DNA of 64,000 nucleotides from Terriglobia bacterium (GTDB taxonomy: Bacteria > Acidobacteriota > Terriglobia > Versatilivoradales > Versatilivoraceae): the NCBI GenBank assembly GCA_951813285.1, contig OX638355.1, positions 2,809,136 through 2,873,135 of the forward strand. The letters are read 5' to 3'. Made by a program: the position numbers and the translations under genes. The notes beneath the pieces were generated by a model that was not told the origin of the DNA, did not search any database, and worked only from the letters and a program-made list of their open reading frames with translations. Positions 44,266 to 52,760 of the stretch are shown piece after piece. The stretch's first letter is position 1. The number at the start of each line of letters is the position of its first letter.

Positions 44266-46614
44266 ATGCCATTGAAGAGTCGCGACGAATTTGGGCGTGA
44301 GATCAAGCTGTTGCGGGACCGCATCTCGAAGCTGAGCGTGGCCTGTCTGCGCATCACTTCGAGCCTGCAGGTCGAAACCGTCCTGCACGAGATCGTGGAA
44401 AGCGCTCGTGCGCTGACCGGAGCCCGTCAAGGAATGATCATAACCATCAATGAGTCCGGGCAGATTCAGGAGTTGGTCTGCTCCGGGATTACTCCGGAGG
44501 ACCGCCGCCGGCTGGAGGCCTGGCCCGACGGACCGCGCCTCTTCGAACACCTCCGGGATCTCCCGGGTCCGCTGAGATTGCGAGACTATCCCGGCTACAT
44601 TCGCGAGCTCGGTTTTCCCCTGCACCCGATGCTACCGAAGACCTTGCAGGGAACGCCCATGCGGTATCGCGGCGTGCACAAGGGTACGTTCTTTCTTGCC
44701 GGGAAGGAAGGCGGACAGGAGTTCACCGACGACGACGAAGAGATTTTGGTGTTGTTCGCGTCGCAGGCGGCAACGGCCATCGCCAACGCGCGTGCCTTCC
44801 GCGACGAGCATCGGGCCCGGGCCGATCTGGAGGCGCTGATCGACACGTCGCCGGTGGGCGTCGCGGTTTTCGACGCCAAGAGCGGTCGAGTGGTGTCGTT
44901 CAATCAGGAGGCGAAGCGGATTGTCGGGAGCCTGCGCATGCCGGACCTCCCGATTGAGCAGTTGCCGGACATCATCACGTGTCGGCGCGCCGACGGAACG
45001 GAAGTGACCTTCAAGGAGTTTCCCCTATCGCAGGCACTGAGTCGGGCCACAACGGTGAGAGCCGAGGAAATCGTCCTCGAGGTTCCCGACGGGCGAAGCG
45101 TCACGACGCTAATCAACGCCACGCCGATCCGTGCCGAAGACGGCACGGTCGAGTCCATGGTGGTCACGCTCCAGGATTTGGCGCAGTTGCAGGAGATGGA
45201 GCAGCTGCGGGCGGAGTTTCTGGGTATGGTGAGTCACGAACTGCAGGCCCCGCTGATGTCCATCAAGGGCTCCACATCCACGGTGCTGAGCGTGTTGCAG
45301 ACCCCGAGCTTGGCCGAGTTGCTCCAGTTCTTCCGCATCATCGACGAGCAGGCCGATTACATGCGTAGCCTGATCAGCGACCTGCTGGATGCCAGCCATA
45401 TCGAGACGGGCACTCTGGCCGTCTCCCCGGAGCCTGCGGAGGTGGTCGGCCTGGTGGACCAAGCCAGGAAAACATTCCTGACCGGAGGAGGTCGGCATGC
45501 CGTCAAGATCGACCTGCCGTTCGATCTCCCCCGGGTGATGGCCGACCGGCAGCGCATCGTCCAGGTTATGAACAATCTCCTGTCGAACGCCGCCCGCTTC
45601 TCTCCCGAGTCCTCTCCGATCCGAGTTGCTGCGGTCCATCAGGGGGTTGAGGTGGCGATCTCGGTATCGGACGAAGGCCAGGGAGTGCCGCCGGATCTGT
45701 TGCCGCGCCTGTTCCGCAAGCACGTGCGAATGGGCGGCGATCGCGGGATCGGAGGGTCCGGCCTGGGTCTGGCCATCTGCAAGGGTCTGGTGGAAGCTCA
45801 CGGGGGACGCATCCGGGCCCAGAGCGCCGGGTCGGGTCTGGGCACGAGGTTCACCTTCACGATTCCGGTGGCCGAGGACGCCGGCGCCAGCTCGGCCGGG
45901 CTCGCTTCCCATCGGCCCCGAGCCGGAGGGGAGGGTGTGCCCGTCCTGGTGGTCGACGACGACCCGCAGACGCTCCGCTACGTTCGGGAGGCCCTCGCGG
46001 CGGCCGGTTACTCCCCGCTATTGAGCAGCGACCCGAGGGAAGTGCCCCGTCTGATTAAGACGAAGAAACCCCGGCTGCTTCTATTGGATCTGATGCTGCC
46101 CGGGATGGACGGGATCGAATTGATGCAGCACGTCTCCGAAATTACCGATCTGCCGGTCATCTTCGTCTCTGCTTACGGCAGGGACGAGACGATTGCCCGG
46201 GCGCTGGAGCTGGGCGCCGCCGATTACGTGGTCAAGCCCTTCTCACCGACGGAACTGGTGGCGAGAGTCCGGGCGGCGCTACGCCGACACCACGAGCCGC
46301 CCGAGCCCTTCCGGTTGAGGAGTCTGACCATCCACTACGAGGAGCGCCGGGTGAGCGTGGCGGGCCGCACGGTGCAGCTGACGGCCACCGAATACGAAGT
46401 GCTGCGGGTACTCTCGGTCAACGCGGGACGAATCATGACCTATGCGTCCCTGCTGCGCCAGGTGTGGAATCAGTCGGAAGCGGGTGACCGGCGGTCGCTA
46501 CGCGGCATCGTCAAGCAGCTCCGGCGCAAGCTGGGCGACGATGCGTCCAAACCCACCTACATCTTTAACGAGCGCCAGGTCGGCTACCGCATGGCCAAAC
46601 CGGACAAGGGCTGA
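44266..46614 (+). CDS. Single-chain GAF/PAS histidine kinase fused to a response regulator with OmpR-type winged helix
   Basis: A 782-aa protein combining all parts of a two-component system. In order: GAF domain (ITSSLQVETVLHEIVESARA, to about residue 190), PAS-like domain (LIDTSPVGVAVFDAKSGRVV), HisKA with phosphoacceptor His in FLGMVSHELQAPLMSIKG, HATPase with NNLLSNAARFSPE, VSDEGQGVP and GGSGLGLAICKGL, then receiver domain with Asp pocket VLVVDDDPQTL, phosphoacceptor region LLLDLMLPGMDG, VKPFSP, and winged helix VQLTATEYEVLRVLSVNAGR to FNERQVGYRM. No transmembrane helix was seen, so sensing is cytoplasmic. The start at 44266 follows GGAGGAGG; an upstream GTG at 44185 is possible. Confidence 0.85.
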   Translation: MPLKSRDEFGREIKLLRDRISKLSVACLRITSSLQVETVLHEIVESARALTGARQGMIITINESGQIQELVCSGITPEDRRRLEAWPDGPRLFEHLRDLPGPLRLRDYPGYIRELGFPLHPMLPKTLQGTPMRYRGVHKGTFFLAGKEGGQEFTDDDEEILVLFASQAATAIANARAFRDEHRARADLEALIDTSPVGVAVFDAKSGRVVSFNQEAKRIVGSLRMPDLPIEQLPDIITCRRADGTEVTFKEFPLSQALSRATTVRAEEIVLEVPDGRSVTTLINATPIRAEDGTVESMVVTLQDLAQLQEMEQLRAEFLGMVSHELQAPLMSIKGSTSTVLSVLQTPSLAELLQFFRIIDEQADYMRSLISDLLDASHIETGTLAVSPEPAEVVGLVDQARKTFLTGGGRHAVKIDLPFDLPRVMADRQRIVQVMNNLLSNAARFSPESSPIRVAAVHQGVEVAISVSDEGQGVPPDLLPRLFRKHVRMGGDRGIGGSGLGLAICKGLVEAHGGRIRAQSAGSGLGTRFTFTIPVAEDAGASSAGLASHRPRAGGEGVPVLVVDDDPQTLRYVREALAAAGYSPLLSSDPREVPRLIKTKKPRLLLLDLMLPGMDGIELMQHVSEITDLPVIFVSAYGRDETIARALELGAADYVVKPFSPTELVARVRAALRRHHEPPEPFRLRSLTIHYEERRVSVAGRTVQLTATEYEVLRVLSVNAGRIMTYASLLRQVWNQSEAGDRRSLRGIVKQLRRKLGDDASKPTYIFNERQVGYRMAKPDKG

Positions 46615-46772
46615 GGATCTTCTTCTCTGCCTGTTTTCGGGACAGGGTGGTTGTCGTCGAAAACCGAAAAACAAGCGACCCGGTCTACCGCTTAGGGAAG
46701 CGCTGTCGTTGAAGGGCGGGGAACTCATAGCATCTTCGCGGCCGCTGACGACTGCGCGTGATACCGTCTCGG
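46615..46772 (+). other. Short spacer after the kinase/regulator gene
   Basis: No gene or clear terminator. It leads into the SSB fragment on the opposite strand. Confidence 0.35.
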
Positions 46773-47015
46773 TCAGAACGGGATGTCGTCATCGCCGGCG
46801 GCAGCGGCAGCAGCGGGTGCACTCCGGACCCCTTCGCCTTCATCGGCACGGTGGCTATCGCTCGAACTGCCTCGGGGAAGCATAACCATTTGATCCGCGA
46901 GGACCTCCGTAACCGACCGCTTGTTTCCATCCTTGTCCTGCCAGCTACGGGTTTGCAGTCGGCCTTCCAGGTAGACGAGCCTTCCTTGACAGAACGTCGT
47001 TTTGCCATAACGCCA
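46773..47015 (-). pseudogene. ssb: Single-stranded DNA-binding protein, C-terminal fragment
   Basis: About 80 codons read [40 protein letters not shown], then an Ala/Glu/Asp-rich tail ending DDDIPF. This is the end of the OB-fold plus the conserved acidic tip of bacterial SSB. The N-terminal half of the OB-fold is missing, and the frame starts inside unrelated sequence. The junction near 47015 also truncates the AT-rich Nudix-like ORF on the same strand. Confidence 0.8.
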
Positions 47016-48183
47016 AGGCACTTAATAAGGGACAGGACATTAAACAGATGGGGTATTTATCAAACAATTCTTTCATATCTGTTCTAAAGCGATCTTCCTG
47101 AGCGCCACTGAGACTTGTATTAAAGACACTTTGATGAAACGGCCAAAATTTTAAGTCTGACGACTCCCATTTGTCTCTGGCATTCTTTCGTCGCTTCCTA
47201 ACTTGATCTTCGCTCAATTGGGTCCGAGCTAAAAAGAACATTTCAGGCTTTCCCCCCCTCAATAGTTCCCTTGTAATTCCCAGAAACTTTTCAGATCCTG
47301 GACAAATATCTTTATAGCCAATCTGCAATTCTTCTTGAGTCTCGCGTAAGAAGGGGAATGGGGCACCTTTACCGCGATACCTGAAATCAATTGCATCAAA
47401 AGCGCCAGATGATGGCGGCCCCAACAGTGACCCAAAAGCAACCACCTTTCTTGATCGTCGTTGAATAATCAGTTTAGAATCGGCAGTAAATAGTAGTGTA
47501 TTAACACCGAGAGAATTGGGCAGTCTTGAATTTTTTAATTCCTCTAGCCCATCTTCACCATGTACAAGACGACGGATTGTGTCACCTTTCTTATTAGTAG
47601 GAGCATCAAGACACATGTGTGTTTTGCACACGGTTTCATAATCAACTGGTTGAAGGCATAGTTTGACTCCTTTATTGTTTGAGGAAACACATGTTAACCG
47701 TGCTACTTCCCCAGCGAAATATCTCTTTCCATAAACGCACAACATCCGCTTATACCATAGAAAATTATGTGCTGTCGCCGCCTCAAGGTCGTTACCTAGA
47801 ATGAATGGTTTTTGTGAAAAACACGTCTGAATGTCACAAGGAGAAACTTGATGCTTGGAATTGTCGAATTCTATGGCAACTGGCAAGGAATTCGAAGTGT
47901 TGCCCACAGTGTTGCCCACTTGGATCTGCAGGCGCGCGAGGGGACGCGCGAGGCGACCTGAAGTGTAAAGCTTGCGGAATAGTTGCTCGTTTGGAGAAAG
48001 ATAGAACTCTGGTTTTAGTCTATTGGGCATCAAACACGTGTTTTGTATTGTGGGCAAAAGCTTGACAACCCAAACCCATATCAGAGCTTCAACGCATGAC
48101 CCCCAAACCCCCCCCTTGCAATAATTTAAATATTGTATTCCTGCCCATGCAAGCAACTTTAGCCACTTTTTAGAATTTTCCAT
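46945..48183 (-). CDS. AT-rich ORF with a Nudix-like domain, start codon split by an IS
   Basis: A 412-codon ORF in a region clearly more AT-rich than its surroundings. The first 50 residues are hydrophobic ([13 protein letters not shown] and [13 protein letters not shown]), possibly two membrane segments. From about residue 210, [19 protein letters not shown], a [18 protein letters not shown] stretch and [15 protein letters not shown] form a Nudix-like strand-helix core, with RETQEEL as the Nudix-box helix. The glycine before the box is not in the canonical place. The C-terminal 20 or so residues are read from the SSB gene and are artificial. The IS4 element sits directly upstream, so expression is doubtful. 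Confidence 0.6.
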   Translation of the reverse strand: MENSKKWLKLLAWAGIQYLNYCKGGVWGSCVEALIWVWVVKLLPTIQNTCLMPNRLKPEFYLSPNEQLFRKLYTSGRLARPLARLQIQVGNTVGNTSNSLPVAIEFDNSKHQVSPCDIQTCFSQKPFILGNDLEAATAHNFLWYKRMLCVYGKRYFAGEVARLTCVSSNNKGVKLCLQPVDYETVCKTHMCLDAPTNKKGDTIRRLVHGEDGLEELKNSRLPNSLGVNTLLFTADSKLIIQRRSRKVVAFGSLLGPPSSGAFDAIDFRYRGKGAPFPFLRETQEELQIGYKDICPGSEKFLGITRELLRGGKPEMFFLARTQLSEDQVRKRRKNARDKWESSDLKFWPFHQSVFNTSLSGAQEDRFRTDMKELFDKYPICLMSCPLLSALALWQNDVLSRKARLPGRPTANP

Positions 48184-49503
48184 CAGTACTGTCCCGTTAA
48201 GGATCCGAGGTAATCGTTTAAGTATAAGTGAGGCATGAATTTATAGTCGTTCGTGATCGTTTTCGATTTCAACTCAGGCAGCTTTCGTTCATCCTCATTC
48301 CAACTGGAAGGAGGATGGCGATGAATACTGGAAAGACTCTATTTTCTCAACTGTTGGACTTCCTGCCGACCCACGAGTTCAACCGTTGCGTGCGTCGTTA
48401 CCGAGGGAATCACCGAGTGCGTCGCTTTTCCTGTCGGGATCAGTTTCTGTCGATGGCCTTTGCCCAACTGACCTTCCGGGAGAGTCTTCGCGACATCGAG
48501 ACCTGCTTGAAGTCGATTCAGCACAAGCTCTATCACTCTGGATTCCGTTCCACAGTCGCTCGCAATACGCTTGCCCGAGCCAACGAGAAACGCGACTGGC
48601 GCATTTACGCCGATTTAGCCCAGGTGCTGATCCCTCGAGCCCGCCGATTGTATCGGAACGAAACGTTCGGGGTGGCTCTGGAACAAACGGTCTACGCCTT
48701 CGATTCCACCACCATTGATCTCTGCCTGTCGTTGTTTCCCTGGGCTCAGTTTCGTCGGCGCAAGAGCGCTGTCAAGCTCCACACCCTGATCGACCTACGC
48801 GGCAATGTCCCTTGTTTTGTGCATGTTACCGGGGGACAGGTAGCGGATATGACCGCACTGGATCTGCTCCCCATCGAAGCGGGCGCCTTCTACGTGATGG
48901 ACCGTGGCTATACCGACTTTGCCCGCCTTTATCGATTCACTCAAGGTCTGGCCTTCTTCATTCTTCCGGCCAGGCGCAATCTGCATTGTGCCCGTCGAAC
49001 CTTCCGTAGCGTGGACAGGTCCACTGGGCTTCGTAGCGACAACACCATTCGGTTGCGGGGACCCAAAACCGCCACACGCTACCCGCAGCCCCTCCGCCGA
49101 ATCAGCTATTACGCTGCCGATCTCGACCGGCGGTTTGTCTTCCTCAGCAACAACTTCTCGCTGCCTGCCCTTACCATCGCCCAACTCTACCCGTGCCGTT
49201 GGCAGGTCGAACTCTTCTTCAGGTGGATCAAACAATACCTGAGAATCAAAGCTTTCTACGGAACCTCAATCAATGCCGTAAAGACTCAGGTCTGGATCGC
49301 TGTCTGCGTCTATCTGCTGGTAGCTATCGCCAAAAAAGAACTCAAAATCGACCGCAGCATGGGTGAAATGCTGCAAATTCTCAGCATTGGCCTTTTCGAG
49401 AAAACCCCCTTGTTACAGGCATTTACAAATAAAGGCATCACCATTTCAGAAGGGCTGCGACCTAACCAGTTATTTTTGTTTAACTTTTAACGGGACAGTA
49501 CTG
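48184..49503 (+). mobile_element. Complete IS4-family insertion sequence with 9-bp target duplication
   Basis: 1320 bp. The perfect 17-bp terminal inverted repeat is CAGTACTGTCCCGTTAA at 48184-48200 and its complement at 49487-49503. The direct target repeat ATTTTCCAT lies at 48175-48183 and 49504-49512. One transposase gene is inside. Intact ends suggest a recent insertion. Confidence 0.9.
48315..49490 (+). CDS. IS4-family transposase
   Basis: A 391-aa DDE transposase. The N-terminal DUF4372-type region begins TGKTLFSQLLDFLPTHEFNR and RFSCRDQFLSMAFAQLTFRE. YAFDSTTIDLCLSLFPWAQF holds the first Asp, FYVMDRGYTDFARLYRF the second, and WQVELFFRWIKQYLRIKAFYG is the Y-x2-R-W-x-V-E-L-F-F-K/R signature with the Glu. 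The ATG at 48315 follows GGAAGGAG. All catalytic residues are in place and the frame is unbroken, so it may be active. Confidence 0.93.
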   Translation: MAMNTGKTLFSQLLDFLPTHEFNRCVRRYRGNHRVRRFSCRDQFLSMAFAQLTFRESLRDIETCLKSIQHKLYHSGFRSTVARNTLARANEKRDWRIYADLAQVLIPRARRLYRNETFGVALEQTVYAFDSTTIDLCLSLFPWAQFRRRKSAVKLHTLIDLRGNVPCFVHVTGGQVADMTALDLLPIEAGAFYVMDRGYTDFARLYRFTQGLAFFILPARRNLHCARRTFRSVDRSTGLRSDNTIRLRGPKTATRYPQPLRRISYYAADLDRRFVFLSNNFSLPALTIAQLYPCRWQVELFFRWIKQYLRIKAFYGTSINAVKTQVWIAVCVYLLVAIAKKELKIDRSMGEMLQILSIGLFEKTPLLQAFTNKGITISEGLRPNQLFLFNF

Positions 49504-49519
49504 ATTTTCCATTGAAATT

Positions 49520-49525
49520 CCTCCT
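49520..49525 (-). promoter_or_regulatory. Stranded ribosome-binding site of the IS-interrupted ORF
   Basis: AGGAGG on the minus strand is followed, after 7 bases (AATTTCA), by ATGGAAAAT, which is the target-site repeat on this side of the IS. It is the original ribosome-binding site and start codon of the ORF now at 46945-48183. Confidence 0.75.
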
Positions 49526-50125
49526 GTTTCGCTTTGGCTTTGACGGCATTCGGCAGGCCGTCCTCAACCAGACAAGGACTCCGGGACCAGAGAAGGAAGG
49601 GTTGGCAGCCCCCCGCATCTTGCCTATCCTTACTTGTTTTCAAGCTTGGTCGTTGATGAAAAGGGTCGCGGACTATGCCTCTTGAGAGCAACGAGAAGTT
49701 GCTTCTGGAAATTCGAGATCTTGTCCAGCTGCCTCAAGATCGCCTCGTACTCCGCGCTTTGAAGGATTACTACGTTGCTCACCGTTGGTCTCCTTCAGGG
49801 TCCCCCGAGGTGTGACTACCAATGGGCGAGCAGTCACAGCTTCCTGGAGATAGCGCCTCCAGGCCCTCGGGGGAGGCTCGCTATTGAAGTTTCCGTTCCC
49901 GATCGATGGCATCGCGGATCTCTTGGATTTCCACGTGGATCCTCCAGAGGTAGACTTGGACAGCGCCGACTCCCCCCAGTAGAAGAAATTCAACGAAACT
50001 GATCTAGAACTCTCTCCTGAGATTGGGGCCGAACTCCCAGGTGTACGACCCCTCACCCGCCCTGGGCCCCTTATCCGATCCCAATTACCCCGCCCGGCAT
50101 TGACCAAGCCACCACCTGAGAATTC
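49526..50125 (-). other. Upstream region of the interrupted ORF and degraded sequence
   Basis: The minus-strand frame next to the stranded site has no recognisable protein. A 46-codon plus-strand ORF at 49675 (PLESNEKLLLEIRDLVQLPQ) has no family match. I see nothing else. Confidence 0.35.
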
Positions 50126-50254
50126 CACGCGCGGAGTGGCCCCCCGGTGCATGTTGCGGATGGTATCGGCGGTGTCCGTAGCCAGCATCGAGAGTTCCTG
50201 GTCAGGGACGCCGGAACGGTCGATGAGATCGAGCAGGCGTTGTCTCAAGCCCAT
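50126..50254 (-). pseudogene. Truncated second copy of the HTH gene
   Basis: Reads LRQRLLDLIDRSGVPDQELS, then MLATDTADTIRNMHRGATPR, equivalent to residues 8-62 of the protein at 43465-43791. Similarity breaks at the codon for Val after ATPR, and the frame continues into unrelated sequence. The C-terminal half of the regulator is lost. Confidence 0.75.
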
Positions 50255-50514
50255 GTCGGAGTCAGAAGCAACCGTACCATCTCCCTGCTCGCACGCCGGC
50301 GCGCGGCCATACCGGTCCGATCGAGCCCGTGACACTGCCGGAGCCATTCCAGGGCGGCTGGCCGCTGGTGCGCTTGCTTCGCTGTTGATGTCGGAAGACC
50401 GAGGCATGGAGCCGCGTCTGCCTTGGCGGGATTGCTTTGTCAACAGTCGGAACTCCCGAGCTTTTCCTGGTTCCGACGTGACCCGATCGGAGTCCGGGCA
50501 TGGCGGCCTTCTAC

Positions 50515-50625
50515 TCCTCAGCCGAGGAGGGAACCGGTAATTGATGGAGCGCAGGACAGAATAGACGATACAAATGATTTCAGAGTGATGGTGACCACGA
50601 TTGTGGTGATAATATGGTGAGGGCC
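50515..50625 (-). repeat. Iterated TGGTGA-box element, copy C3
   Basis: AGTGATGGTGACCACGATTG, then TGGTGATAATATGGTGAGGG; on the minus strand these precede GTCTATTCTGTCC. It differs from C1 and C2 mainly between the boxes. Confidence 0.7.
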
Positions 50626-50689
50626 TACAGGAAAGCGTTCTTTTTGTTGCTCCGACAGCTTGGTGCACTTTGAATTCGGCTCTTCCAGG

Positions 50690-50748
50690 GAGCCGGTGTT
50701 TTCAGTCTTGCAAGCCAAGCGAGTCAAAAACTCCCTACGAACTACATG
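50690..50748 (-). pseudogene. Tiny TnpB fragment
   Basis: About 19 codons read REFLTRLACKTENTGSLEE, matching GEFLTLLACKAESAGLPLE in the TnpB piece at 52082-52570. It is a remnant of a second IS200/IS605-type element. Confidence 0.5.
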
Positions 50749-51062
50749 CCCTACATGCCGTGCTGAAAGGGACGGCGAAAGTGACCGTTGTATCCAGGGC
50801 ACAGCTAGGCGGTCGGGGGCCAAACCGGCCGAGCGAGATCGGGCTCCGCATCGCAGGCCGACTCCTCCCTGAGTCGTATTGATATGGGTGAGAGGAGACG
50901 CGCTGGCGGGCACTTGAGAGGCGTCAACGACGCTCACGGGGCCCGTATCGTAAATCGGCCCGCACTCAGGACTGTGTAGCCGAAGACAGTGGCCAGGGGT
51001 TGCATGGACTGTCGTCCCGCGTACATGAATGTTGCCGGCTCTATCAAAGTGGAGGAACCCGG
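50749..51062 (+). other. Stretch without a recognised gene
   Basis: No coding, RNA or repeat signal was found between the TnpB scrap and the IS3 remnant. Confidence 0.35.
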
Positions 51063-51247
51063 TTGTAGTGGATCCGCCAGGCCTAAATGCTGTGCCGGGC
51101 ATCGGCCAGATCCACAAACTACTGCACGTTCAGGCAGGCATCCCGAAACTTGCCGTTGAAGCTCTCCACCCGTGCATTCTGGATCGGCTTACCAGGCTGA
51201 ATGTAGCGCAACTCCACTCCGGTCCGCCGAGACCACAGAGCCTGACC
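51063..51247 (-). pseudogene. IS3-family transposase (OrfB) remnant
   Basis: Reads [36 protein letters not shown], stop, FVDLADARHSI, stop, AWRIHYN. This is the DDE Glu region of IS3 OrfB (Q-P-G-K-P-x-Q-N-x-x-V-E-S-F-N-G-K-x-R-D-E-C-L-N). Two in-frame stops and missing flanks show it is dead. Confidence 0.85.
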
Positions 51248-51261
51248 TTATCCAAAACCAG

Positions 51262-51390
51262 TGTGCCGGCGAGTGGTGAGACAAAAGCCCTTGCCAGTTC
51301 TTGCAAGACATCACCATATTCTCACCACAATCTCGCTCACAATCACTCCGAAATCACCTGTGTTGTCTATACTCTGCGCTGCGTCAAAAA
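51262..51390 (+). repeat. Iterated TCACCA-box element, copy C4
   Basis: GCAAGACATCACCATATTCTCACC, then AATCACTCCGAAATCACC, and TTGTCTATACTCTGC. The closest relative is C5; no HTH gene follows in the direction of the promoter-like part. Confidence 0.7.
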
Positions 51391-51952
51391 CAGACAACAG
51401 CAGAAGCAGTTGATCACGCACCGTCCGAATGGTCCACAGTCAGGGGATTGCCATACCCGGAATATTCCTGGTGACGGCAGTGTGAGTGCATCGGGAACGT
51501 CAAGAAAAGCCTTCCAGGCCGGATGGCGAATCCGCCATGTTGATCAGCCTGTGTGAACCATGGCGAACGAGAACCGGACGCCCACACGCGCTGCCTGAGC
51601 GGGCTGGACGGCGTTCTCTCGAAGGCCGTTGCCCTCGCGGTGTGTGCCTTTGGAGGCGCCCGCGTCACAATGATGATTATCTCAAACAGTTCGTGGCAAC
51701 TGATTCATTGTAGCGTCGGCGCTCCCACACAATTCAATCTCCGTGTGGAATCCCCCGGTCGATTGATTCAGGTGCGCACCGGCTGCAATATCCCGTGGAC
51801 ACGTCGGTTCATCTGGACAGGTCGTCGAACAACCATACAAGGACCTTATTGCGAGGACGTGTTTCGTCTGGGTGTCTCTCTGCTGTGGGCACGTGTGGAG
51901 GACGGCGGAGGCCCTGTAGAGATCTTTTTTCGGAGCGGTTTCTGAAGCCGTC
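51391..51952 (+). other. Degraded stretch after element C4
   Basis: No product could be recognised in any frame. Several short frames are broken within 100 codons. Confidence 0.35.
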
Positions 51953-52006
51953 GACGAGGTCCAGGGGGTGTCGCCGGAAGTCCTTGGTCGAATCGGAAGC
52001 ACTCAT
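51953..52006 (-). pseudogene. Very degraded third copy of the HTH gene start
   Basis: Reads SASDSTKDFRRHPLDLVDGF, comparable with GASDSRMGLRQRLIDLIDRS in the intact gene at 43465. The match at DNA level continues a few dozen bases upstream (CGGAAGCACTCAT). It is weak and only suggestive. Confidence 0.4.
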
Positions 52007-52081
52007 GCGGTTGTACTCTCCCGCACTCCCGAGGACCGGCCATAACCATTGCCGTACCCACTGTTTCAGGGATTTATATAC

Positions 52082-52570
52082 CTAACTAGCAAAAGGTATT
52101 TGTGGGCAAGGCAGCGCATCGGCCACCTTGACGCCCGGAGGACCCGTCCCGCCCCTCATGATATTGATGGCGGCATTGAGGTCCCGGTCGAGTTCCAACC
52201 CGCAGCAGGAACAGCGGTGCCTCCGGTTGGCCAATGACTTCTTCAGCCGGTGGCCGCAGGCGCTGCAATCTTGTGAGGTATAGGCCGGGGAGACTTTCTC
52301 CAGCGGTAAGCCGGCGCTTTCAGCCTTGCAAGCCAACAGAGTCAGAAACTCCCCCCAACCCACGTCGTGAACAAATCGAGCCAGGCGGCCCGTAGCCAGA
52401 TCCCGAAGGTTGAGATCGTCGCCTACCAGGTGTTTGCCTTTAGCCACCAGCAAGGCGGCAGCTTTCCAATGAAAATCCGCCCGTGCGTTCCGCACCCGCT
52501 CATGCAAGCGGGCCACGACCTGGCGCTGCCGCAATCGATTCCCGCTGCCCTTTTGCTTTGTGGGTTGCAA
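52082..52570 (-). pseudogene. IS200/IS605-family TnpB, N-terminally truncated
   Basis: About 162 codons cover the C-terminal part of TnpB: SGNRLRQRQVVARLHERVRN, DLNLRDLATGRLARFVHDVG, WGEFLTLLACKAESAG, a zinc finger of two Cys pairs (CSACGHR and RCSCCGLELDR), and DRDLNAAINIMRGG with the last RuvC Asp. The N-terminal half, with the first RuvC Asp, is missing. In place of the usual Glu in the IVVEDLN motif it has Asp (LVGDDLN). TnpB is the RNA-guided nuclease ancestor of Cas12; this copy cannot be active. Its guide RNA, if any, would overlap the 3' end near 52080. Confidence 0.8.
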
Positions 52571-52760
52571 ACTTACCGTAGACCCACGGCAGCCTCCCGG
52601 TTGTGAGTGCTTCCCGTCTGTAATAATATCCAGGCTGGAAAGAGATGCACCGCGAGGCAGTTTACCTTCACGGCAGGATGTTTCCTCGACGGGGTCTTCC
52701 GATCCCTCCCGCCGGCTTGCCGCGGGTTCAAGGTTCGGATCTCAACAGGTAGAAACGGCC

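Larger units (their letters stand above)
50126..50625 (-). repeat. Segmental duplication, copy 2 (HTH 5' end, leader, element C3)
   Basis: The second copy of the block at 43642-44147. Leader landmarks GCTTGCTTCGCTGTTGATG and ATTGCTTTGTCAACAGTCGG are retained at matching positions. Confidence 0.75.
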
